From Plantago ovata (lineage: Eukaryota > Streptophyta > Magnoliopsida > Lamiales > Plantaginaceae), in the NCBI GenBank assembly GCA_028274465.1, contig CM051457.1, positions 11,931,908 through 11,995,907 of the forward strand: DNA of 64,000 nucleotides, given 5' to 3'. This document shows, piece by piece, positions 44,995-55,666 of the stretch; position 1 is the stretch's first letter, and each line of letters begins with the position of its first letter. Made by a program: the position numbers and the translations under genes. Under the pieces are notes generated by a model. The model was not told the origin of the DNA and made no database searches. It saw only the letters and a program-made list of their open reading frames with translations.

Positions 44995-45309
44995 CTTTCT
45001 TCTATTATTTCTTCTATTATTGCAGTTTCCCTCCACAATGACACTACCAATCCTTCGCAACTCGTCGCCGAATGGAATATTGAATTTGTTGTTTGGAATG
45101 AAGATACATTCAACTCGATTCACTATAAAAACTTATCCGTCTCTGTTAGCTCTGTGGCTGGGACATCAGTTGCGACTCTGCTAGGCTTCCGACAACATTG
45201 GGATCGTTTCACCCGTTTGAACGCTAATGTTCGTGGCACCTTACCGCGTGTTAACAACGACACAATTTTGCCATTCAGTGCCAACTTTGAAGCTCAGTAC
45301 AAGTACTAG

Positions 45310-46168
45310 AATTGGCTGCATAAGGGCCAAAAGAAATTACACGTTGCCAAGTCTGAGTGTAATCGTCTCAAGCTTCAACTGTTTCCATCTCAGACACAAG
45401 GGTTTCTTATAGTGGAACCAAGCCACGGGTTTCTTCTACTGGAACCAAGCAACACCGAATGCCAACGGTGGTGATATTTACTCTACTTCTTTTTTTTTTT
45501 GATAAAGATATTTACTATACTTCTACTGTCATATTTTTTTTAGATTTTGTTATGCATTCCTTTTTATCTTTTTTTTAAATTTTTTTAATAGATTAGATTA
45601 TTACGTTTCTTCTCTCTCTCTCTCTTTTTCTTACAAGCTTTTATCTCACACTTTTAATGGTGTGTCCTAACACTAACCAAACACCACATACAAGGCAAGA
45701 CTGAAGATACAAACAGAGCAATGCTTTTCATTCTATGTGGTTTATATATTTCTGTTCCTCTTTCTTTTACCCCTTGATCAAATGTCTGCTGTTAGATAAA
45801 TATTACAATTAGTAATAATTTACAACATATGATCAGCATTCAACAAGTACTGTTCTGTAAGTCTTTAACTAAAACATATTGATGATTAGTACTGTTAGCA
45901 AAGAAACAAGGAACATAAATCATTACCTAGTCTTGTTTTAGTTCGTCACAGGTTTCATCGTCCGAATAATCCCTTCAGGTGTACACCATGCCTTTTTTGC
46001 CACGATTCCTTCCTCATTTGCTCAACCCTGTCTGCTCATCGTTCACCAAGGGTTTGGTTCACTGGCATGCAAACAAAAATCGATTTTACACATGGACCAT
46101 AATATTACACTTATGAAGCATAATTTGAACTGAATTATCAAAAACAAATGTGCAGTTTGTTAGTATGG

Positions 46169-46173
<5 letters not shown>
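45310..46173. other. intergenic, no gene seen
   Basis: A C/T microsatellite (TTCTCTCTCTCTCTCTTTTT, about 45608) and AT-rich sequence. 45960-46070 is less AT-rich and may be a gene scrap on the minus strand; no family recognised. Confidence 0.4.

Positions 46174-46250
<77 letters not shown>
46174..46250. repeat. AT dinucleotide microsatellite
   Basis: About 38 uninterrupted AT units. Expected to vary in length; assembly length may be unreliable. Confidence 0.97.
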
Positions 46251-46252
<2 letters not shown>

Positions 46253-46339
46253 ATCATTTGAACCCTTAAGCTTCAATTCATCACAATCATAATTAATTCA
46301 AAATAGAGCATGTGGTTATTATAAGGCCTCAGTAAACTC

Positions 46340-46640
46340 AAAAGGAAGTACTCCAACCAAAGCCAAAAGAATCTGTTGCAAAATTGTGGCAAAGAGCATG
46401 AGCTATTGTTAGCTTACCTTCAAATGTGCTGCTGTAATTGCACAACCAGAACTCCGTAAGAGCTGCCCAATCTGAGTAAATAATCCACCGAGCGCTGATA
46501 AAGTGTCCTGTGCAGCTTTGCTCCATTCGACAATCTGACAGCAATCACCTTCTACCAGAATCCGGTGTGTACCAATATTTTTGGCCAAGTCAATCGCAAG
46601 ACAGGCTGCATCATGTGATTGTGAACACCATTCATCCAAT
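46340..46640 (-). pseudogene. LINE-type RNase H domain remnant
   Basis: Minus-strand frames give AIDLAKNIGTHRILVEGDCC, then, after a frame change near 46410, IAHALCHNFATDSFGF. EGD (a catalytic-site motif of RVT_3 domains) and the AH motif in this order identify the C-terminal RNase H domain of plant LINEs or domesticated RNase H-like proteins. The part between (the usual V.R..N) is missing. A GTAAGC follows at the frame change, so a spliced gene cannot be wholly excluded. Confidence 0.55.
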
Positions 46641-47295
46641 AATATATAGTCTCTCTCCCATCAAAATACACAACAGCAGGTGGTATGTCGGATAAACCCC
46701 AAAACAAATGAGCAAACTGTTAATCTCTAAGTACATGTAATACATCAAAATGTTACTCAATACTCAGCCAATACATGTCTACGTTTCAGTTCAGGTGTAG
46801 TGGGGAGGTCAAGAGGGAGATGATTCGATCACATAATTTTGATGATCGAGCTCAGCTCGACTTCTAAGAGGGGAGTAACGCTCGATAAGGCTTCAAGCTC
46901 AAATCGACTCATTAAGACCCCTACCTATAACCCTCTTATCCTACATATGCCTGCACTAACATTGATCGAAAATATGCATGACCCCCACAAGATATATCAT
47001 GCTATTTACCATATGAACTACGGAATGCTCTTTCCAGTTTCCACCAATTAAGTTCCTCAAGTGCCCAAAATCAGGCTACTACTAAGCTACGCATTGCACT
47101 ACAAATCTATCTCCTGCTCTTTGTTCTTCAAATTCAAGGCTCCTGCTAAGCTAGGATTGTGCTACAAATTATCAACTGGCAAGCATAAAAAATCATATCA
47201 TTAACAGAACAGAAGCAGTAACACAATTTTCAATATAACTAAACAGAAATTCGTAAACAACAACTTAATAGTGATTAACATTTTTATTTAGTTCA
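46641..47295. other. intergenic, no gene seen
   Basis: No coding sequence recognised. The right end is the probable 3' region of SECE1, with an uninterrupted A-run at 47296-47315 (T-run on the SECE1 sense strand). Confidence 0.45.
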
Positions 47296-47320
47296 AAAAA
47301 AAAAAAAAAAAAAAACATTT

Positions 47321-47827
47321 TTATCCAAAGAAATCTTGAACACCCTTGCCAGCAAAAATCCCATCGGAAATCTCGGCCAAAACGGCATTAACAGTAAGCA
47401 AAACGACACTGGAACCTGCAATAACTCCAATCACCACACCAGTAGTTGCTAACACTTTATTAAAAGCAGGCCACTCAATTTCCCTTATTTCCTCGGCCAC
47501 CCCATCCAAGAATCCCGATTCTTTCTTCTCCCTCTCCTTCATTGCTTTCTTGATCTCCATGCCTATTTCCGTCATCTCAACACCACCCTCTGTTTGAGTT
47601 TCAGCTGCAGGTGGGTTGTCGGTTGCTTCATTGCTGATGTTATCCTCTTCTTCCTTGGTGGCCTTGGGAATGGTGGAAGATCTCAATTGGAGTTTGGTAA
47701 TATTATTAGTGGGGTGTTTGGAGAAAATTACGGTTGGTTTTGGTGTGATTTTGGATGGGTTATTGTTGATTTGTGCAGCGGTGATGGGTTTGGAAGGGAA
47801 ACACAGTTGGGAGAGATGAAGTGCCAT
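47321..47827 (-). CDS. SECE1: chloroplast preprotein translocase subunit SecE
   Basis: Single exon, 168 codons plus TAA, minus strand. SecE joins SecY and serves the thylakoid cpSec1 translocon, which inserts and exports chloroplast proteins. Residues 1 to about 55 are Ser/Thr/Pro/Lys-rich with few acidic residues, a plausible chloroplast transit peptide. An acidic, charged stretch follows (about 58-105). The conserved SecE core is EEIREIEWPAFNKVL, then a single membrane helix (about 124-150, GVVIGVIAGSSVVLLTVN), ending KGVQDFFG as in Arabidopsis SECE1 (177 residues). The ATG at 47827 is the first after an in-frame leader and gives the transit peptide. No neighbour is functionally related. 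Intact. Confidence 0.93.
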   Translation of the reverse strand: MALHLSQLCFPSKPITAAQINNNPSKITPKPTVIFSKHPTNNITKLQLRSSTIPKATKEEEDNISNEATDNPPAAETQTEGGVEMTEIGMEIKKAMKEREKKESGFLDGVAEEIREIEWPAFNKVLATTGVVIGVIAGSSVVLLTVNAVLAEISDGIFAGKGVQDFFG

Positions 47828-48957
47828 TTCTTGCTGTTAGCCTCCTGTTACTGTGGGCAAATAAATATGGGGCATCTAATCAAATCAAATTTCTAGTTCC
47901 TTGCTCACATAATTCGTGGTTTATCACGTTCCCAGCTCCAAACTTCGGAGCGATCATACATGGCGCACTTAATTTCACTAATTCGACTTCATTCAAAGGA
48001 CCAAAATTCGAATCAACCTCTATTCGACAGATCCCATAGAAAAACATGGATAAAAGGAGTTGCACATCTTGATCAAGAAAGGAGGGAAAAGAAAAAACAA
48101 AGACAAAATAAAAGGGAGGCGTTTGGTTTTTGATATTATCCAAATAACCAAAAAAGAGATAATTGGATAAACGGTAAAATACACCAGATAATGGGCTGGA
48201 TAATTTTGTTCATTTGGTCCAACATGAAACTGATAGTGGGGCCTGTAATTTTGCTCATTTGGTCCAAAATGAAACTGATAAAAGGGAGAGTTGGGAGCAT
48301 GGGTGGGCCGTGCCGGTGAAATAAGCCTTCGTCTCCGGGAAAATGGAAGGATAAAGATAAAGGTTGCGGCTCACACTGACAGACTAAGTAGAAGCCTGTC
48401 CATGCTTATTACCCGGTGCCACCGTTTATCTTTCTCCGGCGGTTATCTGGCGACCAAACGGAGAATCTGTATACTCCAACAGGGCATTCTCCCCATTCTC
48501 TACGAAACCAAACGCCTCCAAGGAGAAGATGAAGTTAGAGATAAACGTGGCTTATCTTGTATTGTAATAATGTATCGAGGCCCAAGCCCAACATTTTTTA
48601 CTTGTTAATGTTACTAACTTAGCATGATGTTGGATAATTATTTTTCAAAAAATGACACTGAAATATTAAATTATATTTTATGATTCCGTAACAACAATAT
48701 CGGTGTATATTATAATAAATCATATTTTTATACATATTAAAAAAAGTATATTAACTAACGTTCTATTGACACTCTCGTTCTCTATAATTTGCATTTTGAC
48801 GAATTCTCAATCTCGCTCCCGTTCTCAATCTAATGAGGTTAAATTTAATATAATACCCCTAATAAATCTTCTAATTACATCTAGGTCTCGCCGACAATAA
48901 AAGTGAGTTATTCCAGATGATTGGACTTACGAGGTATTGAACTTAAGTTGTTATCAA
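47828..48957. other. intergenic, SECE1 promoter side, no gene
   Basis: SECE1 upstream region, then a 45-bp-period direct repeat (48201 and 48246), then 48290-48560, which is less AT-rich (TCTTTCTCCGGCGGTTATCT and similar) and could be a leader or scrap of an unrecognised gene. No protein family identified. Confidence 0.4.
48201..48280. repeat. 45-bp-period direct repeat
   Basis: TAATTTTGTTCATTTGGTCC, continuing AACATGAAACTGATA, at 48201 is repeated at 48246 with two differences over 35 bases. Confidence 0.9.
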
Positions 48958-49166
48958 TACTCTCTCAATTCCCTATAGAAAATAACTAAAAAATGAAAAT
49001 AGTTCTAAAAATGTTTATGAGGGCTATAAACTTGAAATTTGAGTCATTATCCACGTAGAATTACTATTCATAAATTTCTTCTAGACTTTTCTTTTTTTTT
49101 TTAGTTATTTTTCAAAAAATGTCCACCAATAACAAATGAGAAGTCTTATAGGGAAGGGAGAGAGTA
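48958..49166. mobile_element. Stowaway-like MITE
   Basis: Left TACTCTCTCAATTCCCTATA and, inverted, right TATAGGGAAGGGAGAGAGTA, enclosing AT-rich sequence with further pairing (AAAATAACTAAAAAATG against TTTTTTTAGTTATTTTTC). About 209 bp. Confidence 0.8.
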
Positions 49167-49366
49167 ACACCAAAGGAGAGTATAAATGAATTAAACATGA
49201 ATTCAAAATTAGGGGCCATTTGCACGGATTTTGAAATTTTACATATAAAAAAGTCCACCAAACAAAATTTTAGCAAGAAAGGTGCATCAGAGATGAGAGG
49301 TGGCGTGCTAAAAGATCGTAATGAACGCTAAAATTGAAAATCAATAAATTTTTAATGGAACATGAG

Positions 49367-49551
49367 TTTTTTTTTGAAATCAGCAAACATTTATTAAAGA
49401 TAAAAAACCATAAAGTACAAGTACACAGAGGCTCAAGTGCATAAGGAATGCACAAAAGAAAAACCCAAACCGAGAACTCAACCCATATCAAGAGAAGTGT
49501 AAAAGCATGTTCGAACCACACCTTGTTATGGCCGTACCAAACCTTAACCAC
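49367..49551 (-). mobile_element. tRNA-derived SINE
   Basis: 185 bp flanked by the perfect 16-bp direct repeat TTTAATGGAACATGAG (49351-49366 and 49552-49567). Read on the minus strand it starts AGTGGTTAAGGTTTGG (A-box-like), has GGTTCGAACATG (B-box-like), and ends TGCTGATTTC plus an A-run. This is the layout of plant tRNA-derived SINEs. The perfect duplication suggests a fairly young insertion. Confidence 0.85.
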
Positions 49552-49567
49552 TTTAATGGAACATGAG

Positions 49568-50300
49568 TAGTCAAAGGGAGGTTTATTTATTTATTGAAAC
49601 AAATATTACATTCGGGTGGGGCACCGAAGAGTTGCAAGACACTAAGAGCATGCTAAAGTGTAAGATAATAATGAAAAACTAGTGTGGTGCTGACCCGATA
49701 GACTTTGACACTCAAGACAATGAGTATGGAAGATGGTGAATGAACAAAATGAAAGATAGTGAGAGAGAAATCGACTTATCCTTTTGCTTCGACAGCGTTT
49801 GAAAACCCAAATACTAGAAGAGGGTTTATATTTTCTCATGTGGATAAACTTTGAAAGTAAGTATTGAAAATCCGCCAAGTTGTGGTGGTCATTGTAACCT
49901 TCGATGAGTTTTTATGTGATAAAGAATGTAGCATCTTAAGTGATTTAAGTACGCTACTCTCGATTGTGATGCGCTTTTCAAAATGTTCAGTCTTTTCTTA
50001 TAAAGTTGAGTTTGTTATGTAACACTATACATACATGCTTTTGAAGTATCTCTTACACTTTATTATTAAATATGTACTGAACTAAAAATATTATTTTTTA
50101 GAACAAAAATACCATAGAATGAGGGACTCAAACAAACCACCTAAATATACTCCAAACTCCAAGTCACAAGAATCACTCATTTTCCTAATCTTGGAGTGTT
50201 CGAAGGGATGACATGTGATATTACATCAAAGTAGAGGGGGTTGTTGTTATTATTTTCACATAAAAAAAACTATTCTCCCCCTTTCTCAGAAACACCAAAC
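49568..50300. other. intergenic, no gene seen
   Basis: No coding sequence recognised. The right end is the probable promoter of the lysine-rich nuclear protein gene; its leader seems to start near 50300. Confidence 0.4.
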
Positions 50301-50486
50301 AAAACCTTTGCCCCTCTTCTTCTCTTCACAAACCCAACAAGTAGCATAACTGAACAACAATCCCTCGTATCTATCTGTGTACAGACAATCAACTCCATTG
50401 TTGCTCTTGTATTTGTAAATTCAGAAGAAAAATTGAAAGAGATCTTGTCCCTTTCTACAAATGCTCATCATTTTGTAGCGGGCAAG
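50300..50486 (+). other. probable non-coding first exon of the myb-like protein X gene
   Basis: C/T-rich start (CTTTGCCCCTCTTCTTCTC) and a donor GGCAAGGTGATT at 50487 suggest a leader exon spliced to one close to 51668. The acceptor was not fixed. Inference from composition and splice signal. Confidence 0.4.
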
Positions 50487-51667
50487 GTGATTTTCCTCAA
50501 ATTCAATCTGATTCCTTTTCATGCTAATCTATGATCTTTTGTTTGGGCTTAGTACTAAAAGAAAGATTGGAATTTTCTTTTGTCTGTGTGGATGTGTTCA
50601 ATTCATCGCGTTGAAAAGTAGTAGTTTCGCCTTTCTGCAAAGTGAAAATTTTTATCTTTTTTTTTTTTGCTTTTGCTGATCGGCCGGATTTTAGGTTTAC
50701 ATTTTAGTGGTTTGAGATGCAAGTGCTGATTTTGGATTGGATCAAAGTTGAGGTTCTTTCTGGTCAATCTAATTGTAATTAATGATCTTGTCACCGTGTT
50801 ATAGAGCTAGGGTTTGCTAAAAAAATGGATCAGTCTCATTTTAGGAATTTGGCTACTAGGTTATAAACTTATAGAGATAGGATTTAATCAAAAAGCCAAT
50901 AGGAATTAGTAGTGATACTTGGTATTGACTATTGAAATCATTTTTAGTTGCATTACTGCCAAAGATAAAGATATTAAAGTTAGAAAGGTGATATTGAAAG
51001 CATTGATAAAAAGATATTAAAGAGATTGTAGTTTGGTATTGACTATTGAAAGCATTTTCCACTTATTTTTTTAGTTGGAGTTCGAGGAGATCTTAAGTGT
51101 GAATGTCCACGAGATGGTTGGAGGTGAAAGGTGATAATCGTGTTATTGGTGTAGAAAATCTTCCGTATCGGATCAATCTGCATTAAAGTCACCCCGATCC
51201 TAACACTTTCCCTGAATAGCAGACGAAAGAAGAAAAGTAGAAATAAAAAAAAAAAAACTTTCTTGTTATAGTAGGTTTTCTTTACTTGAATGTATATCTC
51301 GAATTTTTCGAAAAAGTGTTTATAAGTTTACTCTTGTACCTTTGATGCATTTGAGTTTAATTAATGTTTTCTTTTTTCTGAATTATTGCGTGTTTATTAT
51401 ACTTGAAGTTGGATAAGAGGCAAATAACTGTGAACTTTTGCAAACGTGTGGAGTGACTTTTGAGCTGTATAAGTGTTATCTGGTTAACTCGAGAAGTAGA
51501 GATTCATTCATCGAGGAATATTGGAAGGAAGTCGATGTGGGGTCACATGTTGAATGTATATAAGCATAATCGCTGGTCCAGTCCCTTATTGCAACACTGC
51601 TGCTGTGAGGAAGTAATCCAACAACAATTCGCATGTTATAATCTTTTATGTTTTGGGAAAGTGCGCA

Positions 51668-54600
51668 ATGTCTCGCTGTTTTCCATTCCCACCACCAGGA
51701 TATGAAAGGAAGAATAGACCGGAAGACTTGGATATATTGAAAGAGGTTTGTTTGTTTCCCTCGTTGCTGCTTTACTGATGATAATATAACATTGTCTAGA
51801 TATGTCGGTGCATAAAAAATAATTGCTTTTTCAAGGCTGTCGGTATTTTTTTGATTATCAATAATCCAGTGGAGTGTCTGATTTCACCCTCCATCGGATG
51901 ATCAGACAGTATGTCACATACATGGGCTGTTGAGTTCATCATTTTTGGACTTAAGCCATCTGTTCGACATGTAAAATTTCGTGATGATACTCATGATTTG
52001 ACTTCTTGTGGTTGTAAATTTTTATCTTGAAGTTGAAATTGTAAAATACTCTAGGTCACGGATTATCATGTTCACTAGATTTAGAGTATTGGAAAATTAG
52101 GTGATTGGTTTTGGCTAGAAGTCTTCTATTATGTAACTGTAACGCACAGTTAACTTTTGATATGTTGAAGAATCATCATGTTATCAATACATTAAAGCAT
52201 CCACGGTTGTTTGATCAAAACAATGTTTCATCATAGGATTAACCAAGCATTTGAGTGCGACACGCCTTTTTTTGGGTTTAGCTACAAGTGTGTGTGTCTG
52301 TGAAAGTTTTCTGTGGATTTCTAGAATTTTGAATGCCATGTAATTCCTGTTTCATGTGTATGGAACTCATTGAACATGTACAAGTGTATAAATTTGTGTC
52401 TTTTATGTGTACCTAAGTTATTGGATGTCTCCATGATGCTTTTATGCTTGCACTTTTTTCTTGGGTGGTTTCCATCTTGTTCTGAACTTCTTTTCTTGAG
52501 CTAATTTTATTATTATTTTTAATTATGTTCATTACATTATCTGTTCTGTCTGTTTCATTCTGGTTTTGGTTAATGAGAGTACTGAGAGATTCTCTTTCTA
52601 TATTAAGGTGGGGAAACTTAACTGTAATGCATATGGCCTGAATGATATTGGAATGTTCAATTAGCTAATGTTAGTGGTTTTCATCTTGCATTACTTCTAG
52701 TTTATTGATAGCAAGAACTAAATATCCGTAGTCTTCATGCTCATTTGATGCTTGATACCCTATTTTAATAGTTTATGCTCACTTGGAAATGGCTCTATAC
52801 TTATAAGTTTCTTCTACTTAGTGTTTGTACTTGGTAATATAATTATGTTGACATTGTCTATTCTTCTGGTCCTTTATTATTTATCCCTTTGTCTATTTTA
52901 ACTTGAATTTTGTATCATCTAAGTGGATATGGTTTGTGCATTAAAGTGTATCAATATTTCATTGGATGGCCTCGATATCTAAATTCCTAACTAGTGGTGC
53001 ACATGCATCCAATTCTTGTATTTTCAGACAAAGCGCAAAGAGAAGAAACCCAAAAAAGAAAAGAAAGACAAGGAAAGGAAAAAAGATAAGGAGAAAGATG
53101 GAAGCAGTGATAGACACAGGAGCAAGAAAGACAGAAAAGATAAAAAGGACAAGAAAGAAAAGCACAAGGACAGGAAGAAGGATAAGGAGGATCGAAGCAA
53201 AGACGAGGAAAAAAGCAGCATATCAGAGGAGTCCACGCTATTGGCGAAACTTGACGGAAAATGTGAGGACAGTTCTCATGCGAAAGAACACATCAAACGT
53301 GATAGTAGCATGGGGAATGAGGGGAAACTCTCTTCTTTGTTTGATAGGAAAAAGGTGGGAATCGGAGATAATGGTAGAGGGAGCGAATTGGCTATCCAAC
53401 CTATGCAGGAGTTGGATAGACGAACCAGAGATGATAATGGTAAAGGGAGTGAATTGGCAGAAAGAATTACCGCTGTGCACAACAAAGATCATGGAATAGA
53501 AGCAGATGCAGTTAGGATATCCTCGAAGGTGCTGCTAGTAGAGGAAAAATACAACAGGGTCAATCATGGGAAAGTTGATCCTGATAGACTCAAGAATAAG
53601 TTTGGCAGGAACTCGATTGTCAAAAACCATATTCCAGTGGTCGGAAGTAAAGATAATGAAATTCCAAGACTACTGGAGAGACAAACCGAGTCCAGGTTTG
53701 AGGTTAAAGATAAATATAAGAAAACAGGTGAAAATAAGGAGGGAAACCGTGATAAGAAAATTCATGAGAAGGAAAAGGTCATGGAAAAAGAGAAGACGAA
53801 GGTGAAAGCCGAGCAGGACATGTCTAAAGTACTTGGGAGGAGTGGTGTTATTAATAATAAAAGCTCTGGTTTGATGAACGGCATCAACAGAGTTTCCGAA
53901 GGAAATATCAGGAAAAGGAATGATATGGATTCGAATGGTTTTCCCTGTGGTGAGCTCCCTTGTTCAATGGTTTTTCTCCAGAAAACAGGTGCATTTTAGT
54001 TTGCATTGTAGGAATATAGTAGTTATTGCTAACTCTATTGGGATACTGCTCGCTGAACTAATGATCTTTAATGACCTCTTAACCAGTTCCATAGAAACAT
54101 CAAAACTTTTACTGAGAATGATAAATGAGCTTGCAACAGGTTTGGCTCAAAATCACTTTTCATAATAGTTACTGATGTGACATTTCTTGCTTTATACATA
54201 CAGAGCTTGAATCCCGTCCTAGTAAAATACAGAAGTCTTCTCACGAGTCAACAGTGAATGGAAGAAAACCTGAAGCTGCTCCCAGATCACCACTTAGTAA
54301 ATCATCTCATCATAAGGTCAATAACCACATCCATCCAGACAATAAACACCGGTTGATTAATGGAATGATACAAAGCCAGACTCCATCGCCATCAACACCT
54401 AAACCTTCTACCCTAGTTATCCCTGTTGAACATGGGATGCCTGGTGAACAAGATCGAAGAGCAGCTGGGGAATCCATTTCTTTGAATGACATGGTTGCAT
54501 CGCAGGAGTGTGAAATTGCAGAATCGTATTCTAGGAAGCCTCCACATCCAGATTCCAAGTATCTGGTGGATGTTCTATCAGTACCCACCATCCTAAGTTT

Positions 54601-54769
54601 GTCAGAGAATGATGAGGAGCGTTGGTGGGAATGGGATAGCAAGAAAGGACCCATAAACAAGTTTGAGACCAAACCAGCTGAGGTGAAGGAGGAGCTGCGT
54701 GTATGGTCAGAAGCTGTACGTATCGAGTCAGCTAATATATGTGCTTTGCCTTACGTCATTCCTTACTGA
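51668..54769 (+). CDS. lysine-rich nuclear protein of the plant 'myb-like protein X' type
   Basis: Three coding exons, 51668-51745, 53028-53988 and 54204-54769 (TGA), 534 residues. Phases agree: KE/TK is phase 0, and KT/E/LESRPS is split after one base. Exon 1 encodes MSRCFPFPPPGYERKNRPED, the conserved N-terminus of this plant family. Residues about 27-75 are almost all Lys/Asp/Glu/Arg (KKDRKDKKDKKEKHKDRKKD), predicted disordered or charged helix and rich in nuclear-localisation-like clusters. The middle is low-complexity and variable. The C-terminus PPHPDSKYLVDVLSVP, then WSEAVRIESANICALPYVIP, is strongly conserved. No DNA-binding Myb repeat is visible, so the usual name is only a label; the function is unknown. 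The long exon 2 has many antisense and out-of-frame shadows. Confidence 0.85.
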
Positions 54770-55666
54770 TTATTGTCCATTAACTGCCACCCGACACCAT
54801 GACCTTCAGCTCCTAGGAGAAGACAAGTCAAGTCAACCTTTTTTAATTGCTCGCTTGAAATGGTTATCCAGTTACCGGGGTCCGGTTTGGCCTTTCATTT
54901 TTGCAACATCAACGGCTCTTCATTGCCTAAAGTCTGATCAACGATGGCATCAAATTCAGCGGGGGATAAGCCATCTTAATAAAGAGGTTCCAAGTACAAA
55001 GATGCAAAATACAAAGATTGATGAGGGGGCTAACAGATTTGAGTGTAATTTTCAATTTGAGTGTGAGTAGTAGTAAGTTGCTCTAGTTTTCACATGACAA
55101 TCCACAGTTTTGGTTTGTAACATAGTAGTAACTCTTATTTATTTGAAAGAAATACGAGAAGGGGTAATTCCATTTATTTCATTAACCAGATTTGATAGAT
55201 GTGACGGTCTCTCCGAGTTCTGTTATATGGTGGCTGAATTGTACTGTATTGGATAAAAAAAAGTGAGTAGTATACTTTTAATGGGGTTATGTGCCCAATC
55301 GTAGAATTCCATCAACTACGAGTGCTCTTAGTCACTAAGGTCACTAAGGTGAGGATCAATTGTCGAAGATCTCTCCACTATAGACTAGGACGCTTGATCT
55401 CTAAATTGAGTATCAAAGATATCTCGGCCTCCCTATATTATCAATCCATTCTTATCCAAGATTTAACACTAAATTGTTGGTCAATATGTAGTTAGTTGTA
55501 CATGATGCATCAGGAGTTGTGCCTGCAAATGTCACCATTCACCTGTCATTCTCACTGAAACCCCACATACATATCCATTTAGCAAGCATATACTACTTTA
55601 CTTTGTTCCTATGCTTACCTGTAGAGTCGTCTACTCCAAACAAACTCCGTTTCAATCAATTTGCAA
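54770..55666. other. spacer between myb-like X gene and BGAL
   Basis: 3' untranslated region of the upstream gene, then the BGAL promoter. A plus-strand open frame 54699-55070 overlaps the end of the coding sequence out of frame and has no family similarity. No convincing TATA box for BGAL was chosen. Confidence 0.45.

Larger units (their letters stand above)
43434..45309 (+). pseudogene. NDR1/HIN1-like (LEA_2) gene remnant, interrupted
   Basis: Three pieces. 43434-43523 encodes GDDDDVELC; 44518-44674 encodes DDDDIGLCCRIIAIILGTLI followed by more hydrophobic residues; about 44995-45309 encodes AEWNIEFVVWNEDTFN, YKNLSVSVSS and FSANFEAQYKY with a stop. Acidic start, cysteines, one membrane segment, then a beta-rich domain is the NHL/LEA_2 layout of small plasma-membrane proteins linked to defence and stress. 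A Mutator-like element (43524-44513) and a probable solo LTR (44675-44994) lie between the pieces. An 'intron' reading of the second gap is possible, since a good acceptor TTATTGCAG ends it, but no matching donor is convincing. Likely dead. Confidence 0.55.

Noticed and set aside
54699..55070. 123-codon frame after the myb-like X gene
   Set aside because: Overlaps the true C-terminus out of frame; 3' UTR composition.
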